A stretch of 38,167 nt of DNA, taken from positions 1 through 38,167 of the forward strand of contig NZ_JAKNRW010000046.1 of NCBI RefSeq assembly GCF_023072615.1, given 5' to 3'. The notes below the pieces were generated by a model. That model was not told the origin of the DNA, did not search any database, and worked only from the letters and a program-made list of their open reading frames with translations. How positions within the stretch are numbered: the stretch's first letter is position 1; every line of letters begins with the position of its first letter. Both the position numbers and the translations under genes were made by a program. Source of the stretch: Pseudomonas violetae. Lineage in GTDB: Bacteria > Pseudomonadota > Gammaproteobacteria > Pseudomonadales > Pseudomonadaceae. Positions 32,095 through 38,167 of the stretch are shown in pieces.

Positions 32095-32466
32095 TCAGCC
32101 GATGCGTTCGAAAATCTTTTCGATTTTTTCTTTCAACGCCTGGGCCGTGAAGGGCTTGACCACATAGCCGTTAACACCGGCCTGGGCTGCTTCGATGATT
32201 TGCTCTCGCTTGGCTTCGGCGGTCACCATCAGCACTGGCAGGTGCTTGAGCTTTTCGTCGGCGCGCACATGGCGCAGCAAATCGATGCCGGTCATGCCCG
32301 GCATGTTCCAGTCCGTTACCAGAAAGTCGATGCTGCCGCTGTTGAGGACCGGAATGGCAGTAGTGCCATCGTCCGCCTCGACCGTGTTGGTGAACCCAAG
32401 GTCACGCAACAGGTTTTTAATGATCCGCCGCATCGTTGAGAAGTCATCAACGATGAGGATTTTCAT
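32095..32466 (-). CDS. cheY: Chemotaxis response regulator CheY
   Basis: A 123-residue single-domain receiver starting at MKILIVDD. Phosphorylation site Asp52 (VTDWNMPG), acidic pair Asp7/Asp8, Thr82 and Lys104 (VVKPF) are all present. Phospho-CheY binds FliM/FliN to switch rotation. The Shine-Dalgarno GGAGG is 17 bases from this ATG but only about 6 from an in-frame TTG at 32478; a four-residue longer protein starting at that TTG is therefore possible. Confidence 0.95.
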   Translation of the reverse strand: MKILIVDDFSTMRRIIKNLLRDLGFTNTVEADDGTTAIPVLNSGSIDFLVTDWNMPGMTGIDLLRHVRADEKLKHLPVLMVTAEAKREQIIEAAQAGVNGYVVKPFTAQALKEKIEKIFERIG

Positions 32467-32610
32467 GTTCTTGTCCAATTCGACCTCCAAGCAGTCTTAA
32501 ACGCGCCCAGCACCTGGACACGCCATTTCATTCAATCCGGCAAAGCACTCGATGACTGTCTGGAGCACAACAGCTCGCGACCGGCGTGTTTAAAACCCGC
32601 CAGCCCGTTC

Positions 32611-32628
32611 GCAGTGTCCCCACACTGC
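32611..32628 (-). other. Hairpin just after fliA
   Basis: GCAGTGT/ACACTGC, a perfect 7-base-pair stem with loop CCCC, begins 2 bases after the fliA stop. It has no T run, so it is more likely an mRNA-stabilising or processing structure in the fliA-cheY spacer (164 bases) than a terminator. Confidence 0.35.
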
Positions 32629-32630
32629 CT

Positions 32631-33371
32631 TCAGCGCGCTCGCCACTCCCCCAAACGCCCCCGCAAACGGGCCGCGCACTGGCTGTGTAACTGGCTGACC
32701 CGCGATTCGCTGACGCCCAGGACCTCACCGATTTCCTTGAGGTTCAGCTCTTCGTCGTAGTACAGCGCCAACACCAGTCGCTCACGCTCCGGCAAATTGG
32801 CAATCGCGTCCGCCAGCGCTGCCTGGAAGCGTTCATCTTCCAGGTCGCGCGACGGCTCCGTATGAGCACTCGCGCCATCCTCGTGCAGCCCTTCGTGTTC
32901 GCCGTCCTGCAACAGATCGTCGAAACTGAATAGCCGGCTGCCCAGGGTGTCGTTCAAAATCCCGTAATAATCGTCAAGACTCAATTGGAGTTCGGCCGCA
33001 ACTTCGTGATCTTTAGCGTCGCGACCGGTTTTAGCTTCAATCGAGCGAATTGCGTCGCTGACCATTCGGGTATTGCGGTGGACAGAACGTGGTGCCCAGT
33101 CCCCCTTGCGCACTTCATCGAGCATCGCGCCGCGGATTCGAATGCCCGCGTACGTCTCGAAACTCGCGCCTTTGCTGGCGTCATATTTGGTTGATACTTC
33201 AAGCAGGCCGATCATGCCGGCCTGGATCAGGTCTTCGACCTGGACACTGGCCGGCAAACGCGCCAGCAAGTGGTAGGCAATCCGTTTTACCAGTGGCGCG
33301 TAACGCTCGATCAGCTCGCACTGCGCATCGCGGGCCGATTTCTTGTAGAGGTTATAGCCACTGGCGGTCAT
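32631..33371 (-). CDS. fliA: Flagellar sigma factor FliA (sigma28)
   Basis: A 246-residue sigma70-family factor starting at MTASGYNLYKK. Region 2 has CELIERYAPLVKRIAYHLL and VEDLIQAGMIGLLE. Region 3 follows, and region 4 ends in LNLKEIGEVLGVSESRVSQL, the helix-turn-helix for the -35. It directs late flagellar and chemotaxis genes, probably including the two candidate sites in this window. The start overlaps the fleN stop by four bases. The longer open frame upstream is a fleN shadow. Confidence 0.95.
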   Translation of the reverse strand: MTASGYNLYKKSARDAQCELIERYAPLVKRIAYHLLARLPASVQVEDLIQAGMIGLLEVSTKYDASKGASFETYAGIRIRGAMLDEVRKGDWAPRSVHRNTRMVSDAIRSIEAKTGRDAKDHEVAAELQLSLDDYYGILNDTLGSRLFSFDDLLQDGEHEGLHEDGASAHTEPSRDLEDERFQAALADAIANLPERERLVLALYYDEELNLKEIGEVLGVSESRVSQLHSQCAARLRGRLGEWRAR

Positions 33372-34198
33372 AGCACCGGTCCTGCCGTTTGTTGCACGAG
33401 GCGCTCGACGAAAAACTCCAGGTGCCCGCGCGGGTTGGCAGGCAGCGGCCAGGTATCGACCTTCTGCGCGATCGCCTTGAACGCCAGCGAACATTTGGAG
33501 CGCGGGAACGCTTCGTACACCGCACGCTGTTTTTGCACGGCCTTGCGCACGCTTTCGTCGTAAGGCACGGCGCCGACATATTGTAAGGCGACGTCGAGGA
33601 AGCGGTCCGTGACCTTGGTCAACTTGGCGAACAGGTTGCGCCCTTCCTGCGGGCTCTGAGCCATGTTGGCCAGCACGCGGAAGCGGTTCATGCCGTAGTC
33701 GCGGTTGAGCAACTTGATCAGCGCGTAGGCGTCGGTGATCGAGGTCGGCTCGTCGCACACCACCAGCAGGACTTCCTGGGCGGCGCGCACAAAGCTGACC
33801 ACCGAATCGCCAATACCCGCGGCCGTATCAATCACCAGCACATCGAGGTTATCGCCGATGTCGCTGAAAGCCTGGATCAGGCCGGCGTGCTGGGCCGGGG
33901 TCAGATGCACCATGCTCTGAGTGCCGGACGCGGCCGGCACGATACGAATGCCGCCGGGCCCTTGCAACAAAACGTCGCGCAGCTCACAGCGGCCTTCGAT
34001 CACGTCGGCCAGGGTACGTTTGGGTGTCAGCCCCAGGAGGACGTCGACGTTCGCCAGCCCAAGGTCGGCGTCCAGAAGCATGACGCGCCGTCCGAGCTCG
34101 GCCAAAGCCAGCGACAAGTTCACTGACACATTAGTTTTGCCGACGCCACCTTTGCCGCCGGTCACCGCGATCACCTGTACGGGATGCATGCTGCCCAT
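33368..34198 (-). CDS. fleN: Flagellar number regulator FleN (FlhG)
   Basis: A 276-residue MinD-like ATPase. Deviant Walker A TGGKGGVGKTNVSV (about residues 13-26), DADLGLANVDVLLG, and a DTAAGIGDSVVSF switch region. FleN antagonises the activator FleQ and FlhF and keeps the flagellar number low. The start at 34198 is 1 base past the stop of a 35-codon ORF, with the ribosome binding site inside it. It overlaps fliA by four bases. Confidence 0.95.
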   Translation of the reverse strand: MGSMHPVQVIAVTGGKGGVGKTNVSVNLSLALAELGRRVMLLDADLGLANVDVLLGLTPKRTLADVIEGRCELRDVLLQGPGGIRIVPAASGTQSMVHLTPAQHAGLIQAFSDIGDNLDVLVIDTAAGIGDSVVSFVRAAQEVLLVVCDEPTSITDAYALIKLLNRDYGMNRFRVLANMAQSPQEGRNLFAKLTKVTDRFLDVALQYVGAVPYDESVRKAVQKQRAVYEAFPRSKCSLAFKAIAQKVDTWPLPANPRGHLEFFVERLVQQTAGPVL

Positions 34199-34199
34199 G

Positions 34200-34307
34200 T
34201 TATTTCTTTACCTTGTCTTGCATAGACGGAGGCCACATTACTGGCTGCGCGTTCATCAACTGAACAATGCATGGCAGACCATCGATGTAGGTACAAAAAC
34301 GATTCAT
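34200..34307 (-). CDS. 35-residue ORF between flhF and fleN
   Basis: ATG at 34307 has GAGGTG five bases upstream, and the frame ends in TAA one base before the fleN ATG (TAACATG). The peptide begins MNRFCTYIDGLPCIV and ends MQDKVKK. The arrangement would couple its translation to fleN. No known family; it may be a real small protein, a leader peptide, or chance in a 116-base spacer. Confidence 0.35.
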   Translation of the reverse strand: MNRFCTYIDGLPCIVQLMNAQPVMWPPSMQDKVKK

Positions 34308-34314
34308 TGACACC

Positions 34315-35640
34315 TCAGCCAACCTGCTTGGTCGGACTGTGGTAAATATCAGCGAACATGTCAGCCATGGCTTCTTCGCTGGGTTCTTCCTGCATTTGCA
34401 CGCTCACCGCGCGACTGACCAACTGATGACGCCGCGGCAGATGCAAATCATCCGGGATCCGCGGCCCATCGGTCAGGTAGGCCACCGGCAGTTCATGGCT
34501 GATGGCCAGGCTCAACACCTCGCCCAGGCTAGCCGTTTCATCCAGTTTAGTCAGGATGCAGCCGGCGAGCCCGCAGCGCTTGTAACTGTGATAAGCGGCG
34601 GTTAGAACCTGTTTCTGGCTGGTGGTTGCCAGGACCAGGTAATTTTTTGCCTTGATGCCACGTCCGGCCAGGCTTTCCAACTGCATGCGCAGTGCCGGAT
34701 CGCTGGCCTGCAGGCCTGCGGTATCGATCAACACCACGCGCTTGCGCAACAACGGATCCAGCGCCTGCACCAGCGACTGTCCGGGATCGACGTGGGTCAC
34801 TGGCACATTGAGGATACGGCCCAAAGTCTTGAGCTGTTCCTGGGCGCCGATCCGGTAACTGTCCATGCTCACCAGCGCGATGTTCTGCGCGCCGTACTTG
34901 AGTACGTAGCGGGCAGCGAGCTTGGCCAAGGTGGTGGTCTTGCCCATGCCGGCAGGGCCGACCATGGCAATCACGCCGCCCTCTTCCAGAGGTTCGATTT
35001 CCGGTGTGGCGATCATCCGCGCCAGGTGCGCCAGCAACATGCGCCAGGCCTGACGGGGCTCGTCAATGCCGCTGATCATTGCCAGCAGGTCACGCGCCAG
35101 CGGGCCGGACAGGCCAATGCGTTGCAGCCGGCGCCAGAGGTTGGCCTGGGCCGGGCGGCTGCCTTGCAGCTGATTCCATGCCAGGGAGCCCAGTTGCACT
35201 TCCATCAGTTCGCGCAGGCTGTTGAGTTCGAAGCGCATCGAGTCGAATGCACGCGGGTCGACACCACCAGCGGCGGCAGGTGCCGGAGCCGGGCGTACAG
35301 GCTCGGTGTAGGTTGGCTCGACCAGCGGTTCGGCGGCGGTCAGGGGCAAGCCAGCGAACAGCTGGCGATTGGTCGCCTTGTCGCTCTCGCCTTCGCTGCG
35401 CAGGCTCAGTTCGGCCTGGGCGGTGACGATCCGCGATTGGGTCTTGCGCAGTTCATCCTCAAGCTCCATGTTCGGAACACGTGGTGCCAGCGCGGACAGC
35501 TTGTAATCCAAGGCAGCCGTCAGCTCCACGCCGCCGGCGATTCGGCGGTTGCCGATGATCGCGGCATCGGCGCCCAGCTCGTCACGAACCAGTTTCATGG
35601 CCTGACGCATATCGGCGGCGAAAAAACGCTTAACTTGCAT
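34315..35640 (-). CDS. flhF: Flagellar placement GTPase FlhF
   Basis: A 441-residue SRP-type GTPase. The basic N-terminal domain starts MQVKRFFAADMRQAMKLV. A variable linker follows (about 75-140, Pro/Ala-rich). The NG domain has GPAGMGKTTTLAKLAA (G1), SMDSYRIGAQEQL, IDTAGLQASD (G3) and TKLDE (G4). FlhF marks the pole where the flagellum is assembled. It starts 11 bases after flhA. Length is normal for Pseudomonas. Confidence 0.95.
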   Translation of the reverse strand: MQVKRFFAADMRQAMKLVRDELGADAAIIGNRRIAGGVELTAALDYKLSALAPRVPNMELEDELRKTQSRIVTAQAELSLRSEGESDKATNRQLFAGLPLTAAEPLVEPTYTEPVRPAPAPAAAGGVDPRAFDSMRFELNSLRELMEVQLGSLAWNQLQGSRPAQANLWRRLQRIGLSGPLARDLLAMISGIDEPRQAWRMLLAHLARMIATPEIEPLEEGGVIAMVGPAGMGKTTTLAKLAARYVLKYGAQNIALVSMDSYRIGAQEQLKTLGRILNVPVTHVDPGQSLVQALDPLLRKRVVLIDTAGLQASDPALRMQLESLAGRGIKAKNYLVLATTSQKQVLTAAYHSYKRCGLAGCILTKLDETASLGEVLSLAISHELPVAYLTDGPRIPDDLHLPRRHQLVSRAVSVQMQEEPSEEAMADMFADIYHSPTKQVG

Positions 35641-35651
35641 AAACCACTACC

Positions 35652-37781
35652 TCAGCCGTTGGGCCCTACTGTCGCAACGATGGTCACTTGCTTGTTGTCA
35701 GGTATTTCCTGATACGCCAACACATGCAAACCCGGAACCGCCAGCCGACCGAATCGCGAGAGCATCGCGCGAACCGGACCGGCCACCAGCAGAATCACCG
35801 GTTGACCTTGCATCTCCTGACGCTGCGCCGCATCGATCAACGAGCGCTGCAGCTTCTCGGCCATGCTTGGCTCCAGCAGGACGCCCTCTTCCGAGCCTTG
35901 TCCCGCCTTCTGCAGACTATTGAGCAATATCTGTTCCAACCTTGGCTCCAGCGTGATAACTGGTAGCTCGGAGTCAGTACCTACAATGCTTTGGACGATT
36001 GCGCGGGATACGCCGACTCGCACGGCAGCCACCAGCGCGGCGGTATCTTGACTCTTGGCCGCGTTGTTCGCGATGGCCTCGGCGATGCTGCGAATGTCCC
36101 GAACCGGCACTTGTTCCGCGAGCAAAGCCTGCAGCACCTTGAGCAATTGCGACAGCGACACCACGCCTGGCACCAGCTCTTCAGCCAGTTTGGGCGAGCT
36201 TTTGGCCAGCAATTGCATGAGTTGCTGCACTTCTTCGTGCCCGATCAGCTCGCTGGAGTGCTTATACAGAATCTGGTTCAAGTGAGTGGCCACTACCGTA
36301 CTGGCATCGACCACAGTGTATCCGAGTGACTGCGCCTGGGCACGCTGGCTGACTTCGATCCAGACCGCCTCCAGGCCAAAAGCCGGATCTTTGGCGGTGA
36401 TGCCGTTGAGCGTGCCGTAGACCTGCCCCGGGTTGATCGCGAGTTCGCGGTCCGGGTAAATCTCCGCTTCGGCCAGGATCACGCCCATCAGGGTCAGGCG
36501 GTAGGCGCTCGGCGCCAGGTCGAGGTTGTCACGAATGTGCACAGTGGGCATCAGGAAGCCCAGGTCCTGGGACAGCTTCTTGCGCACACCCTTGATCCGC
36601 GCCAGCAACTGCCCACCCTGGTTGCGGTCCACCAGCGGAATCAACCGATAGCCGACTTCCAGGCCAATCATGTCGATCGGGGTCACGTCATCCCAGCCCA
36701 GCTCCTTGGTTTCCTGGGCGCGAGCTGGCGATGGCAGCAGTTCCTGCTGACGCTTGACCTCTTCCAGGGCCTGCACCTTGACGCCGTTCTGCTTCTTCCA
36801 GAACAGGTAGGCACCGCCCGCGGCCAACGCCGCCATGCTCAGGAAAGAGAAGTGCGGCATGCCGGGCACCAAGCCCATCACCGCCATCAAGCCGCCGGCC
36901 ACGGCCAGGGCTTTGGGCGAGGCGAACATCTGGCGACTGATTTGTTTGCCCATGTCTTCCGAACCGGAAGCTCGGGTCACCATGATTGCCGCAGCGGTGG
37001 ACAACAGCAGTGATGGCAATTGCGCCACCAAACCGTCACCGATGGTCAGCAGCGCGTATACCTTGCCGGCGTTACCGAAGCTCATGCCATGTTCGAAGAT
37101 ACCGACCGCCATACCGCCGATCAGGTTGATGAACAGAATCAACAAGCCAGCAATGGCGTCACCGCGGACAAACTTGCTGGCACCGTCCATCGAACCGTAA
37201 AACTCGGCTTCCTGGGCTACTTCCGAACGCCGCGCCTTGGCTTGGTTTTGGTCGATCAGGCCAGCATTGAGATCGGCATCGATCGCCATCTGTTTGCCAG
37301 GCATTGCATCGAGGGTGAAGCGCGCGCTCACCTCGGAAATCCGCCCGGCACCCTTGGTCACCACCACGAAGTTGATGATCATCAAGATAGCGAACACCAC
37401 GATACCCACCACGTAGTTGCCGCCGATCACCACCTCACCGAAGGCCTGGATCACCTTGCCCGCCGCGGCGTGACCGTCCTGGCCGTGGAGCATCACCACC
37501 CGGGTAGACGCCACGTTCAACGCCAGCCGCAACAGCGTCGCCACCAGCAGGATGGTGGGGAACACCGCGAAATCCAGCGGCCGCAGGGCGTAGACGCAAA
37601 CGAGCAGGACCACGATGGACAACGCAATGTTGAACGTGAAAAACACGTCCAGCAGGAACGGCGGCATCGGCAGCATCATCATCGCCAGCATGACCAGCAG
37701 CAACAACGGCACGCCCAGATTGCCCCGACTTAAATCGGCAACGTTTGTGCGAGCACTGTTGAATAACTGAGAGCGATCCAC
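35652..37781 (-). CDS. flhA: Flagellar type III export gate protein FlhA
   Basis: A 709-residue protein starting with GTG at 37781 (VDRSQLFNSAR), with GGGGAA six bases upstream. The open frame runs 26 codons further up but lacks homology and a good binding site. About eight membrane helices lie in residues 25-320, with the family signature FTLDAMPGKQMAIDADLNAG between them. The cytoplasmic domain (about 345-700) docks chaperone-substrate complexes. It is the gate for flagellar protein export. flhB would be expected to the right of the window. Confidence 0.94.
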   Translation of the reverse strand: MDRSQLFNSARTNVADLSRGNLGVPLLLLVMLAMMMLPMPPFLLDVFFTFNIALSIVVLLVCVYALRPLDFAVFPTILLVATLLRLALNVASTRVVMLHGQDGHAAAGKVIQAFGEVVIGGNYVVGIVVFAILMIINFVVVTKGAGRISEVSARFTLDAMPGKQMAIDADLNAGLIDQNQAKARRSEVAQEAEFYGSMDGASKFVRGDAIAGLLILFINLIGGMAVGIFEHGMSFGNAGKVYALLTIGDGLVAQLPSLLLSTAAAIMVTRASGSEDMGKQISRQMFASPKALAVAGGLMAVMGLVPGMPHFSFLSMAALAAGGAYLFWKKQNGVKVQALEEVKRQQELLPSPARAQETKELGWDDVTPIDMIGLEVGYRLIPLVDRNQGGQLLARIKGVRKKLSQDLGFLMPTVHIRDNLDLAPSAYRLTLMGVILAEAEIYPDRELAINPGQVYGTLNGITAKDPAFGLEAVWIEVSQRAQAQSLGYTVVDASTVVATHLNQILYKHSSELIGHEEVQQLMQLLAKSSPKLAEELVPGVVSLSQLLKVLQALLAEQVPVRDIRSIAEAIANNAAKSQDTAALVAAVRVGVSRAIVQSIVGTDSELPVITLEPRLEQILLNSLQKAGQGSEEGVLLEPSMAEKLQRSLIDAAQRQEMQGQPVILLVAGPVRAMLSRFGRLAVPGLHVLAYQEIPDNKQVTIVATVGPNG

Positions 37782-37934
37782 CGATTTTCCCCGTTCCTGT
37801 AAAGCAAACTTTTGACGCCAGAAGCGGGCGCAGAGGGGGTACTGCAAGAAGCCTTCCAACTTTTCACGGAGGATTAAATAGCGTTTTCTGAGGGAATTCC
37901 TGACCGGCGGATTGAGGCTTCACGCATATAGCAA

Positions 37935-38032
37935 CTGTCGAGCGCGAGGCTGCGTCCGGGTGCGCAGCAGCCGTAAAATCTCTGACGAGGACTTCGCATT
38001 CGAAGAAAAACTGCAAGCTCCGGCAGCTGCTA
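37935..38032. repeat. REP-like palindromes upstream of flhA
   Basis: GGCTGCG/CGCAGcaGCC (37948-37972) and the nearby CTTCGCATTCGAAG are hairpins. Read on the minus strand, 38001-38032 has TGTAGCAGCTGCCGGAGCTTGCAG, close to the common Pseudomonas REP pattern. No coding sequence is apparent. Confidence 0.5.
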
Positions 38033-38063
38033 CACACGCATAGCTCAGCCATCAAAACCCAAC

Positions 38064-38110
38064 CCCTGTGGCGAGGGAGCTTGCTCCCGCTGGGTTGCGC
38101 AGCAACCCCA
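38064..38110. repeat. REP element (fluorescens-group type)
   Basis: TGTGGCGAGGGAGCTTGCTC is followed by CCGCTGGGTTGCGCAGCAAC. Two adjacent hairpins form, GCGGGAGCAAGCTCCCTCGC on the minus strand and GGGTTGC/GCAACCC. This is a familiar P. fluorescens-group intergenic REP. The rest of 37782-38167 shows no gene that I would support. Confidence 0.75.
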
Positions 38111-38167
38111 AAACCTGCGACCGCGCACAATCAGGACACCGCATCAGCTGATCTACGACTGCTGCGC

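Noticed and set aside
32535..32561. Possible FliA promoter upstream of cheY (GACA-N15-GCCGGATT)
   Set aside because: Only half of each box fits the consensus.
37782..37859. 26-codon N-terminal extension of FlhA
   Set aside because: FlhA homologues start near VDRSQL; GTG 37781 has a ribosome binding site.

Overview
The window looks like a chromosome segment of a fluorescens-group Pseudomonas. The evidence is the gene order flhA-flhF-fleN-fliA-cheYZAB-motCD-parC-parP-cheW, the ccmABCDEFGHI block next to fliK and a short flhB-like gene, the high GC content, and Pseudomonas-type REP palindromes. No tRNA, rRNA or CRISPR array was seen.

Left edge (1-2970). The 5' end of a group II intron reads leftward out of the window. 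It lies directly after an intrinsic terminator, which is the usual target of class C introns. Next come a frame-broken gene remnant, an MFS transporter on the plus strand, a solitary phnN (ribose 1,5-bisphosphokinase) and a small lipoprotein gene.

Cytochrome c maturation (2983-9959, minus strand). ccmA, B, C, D, E, F, G, H and I are all present, mostly overlapping by a few bases. Together they export and chaperone haem, reduce apocytochrome cysteines and ligate haem. The divergent fliK plus FlhB-C-terminal-like pair (10157-12054) has a good FliA-type promoter that faces the likely sigma70 promoter of the ccm operon.

Type VI secretion island (12126-22449, minus strand). This is an orphan VgrG island with no core T6SS genes. 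In transcription order it holds pld2, its immunity lipoprotein, PAAR, an unknown protein, vgrG, an in-frame VgrG tail cut off by a TAG codon, pld1, and a membrane-anchored immunity paralogue. It therefore carries two Tle5/PldA-like phospholipase D effectors, each with a Sel1-repeat immunity protein, around a single PAAR/VgrG spike. A 35-codon ORF just upstream of pld2 looks like a deletion scar joining a PAAR-like start to the last residues of a VgrG tail. The immunity genes and the effector 3' ends are visibly richer in AT than the rest.

Flagellar and chemotaxis block (23511-37781, minus strand). It runs from flhA through DUF2802. FlhA is the export gate, FlhF and FleN set flagellar place and number, and FliA is the late sigma factor. 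CheYZAB and CheW form the signalling core, MotCD are stators, and ParC/ParP place the chemoreceptor array at the pole. A near-consensus FliA site lies inside cheZ just ahead of cheA, a strong terminator separates parP from cheW, and a 35-codon ORF with a good Shine-Dalgarno sits between flhF and fleN. REP-like palindromes fill the region upstream of flhA at the right edge.
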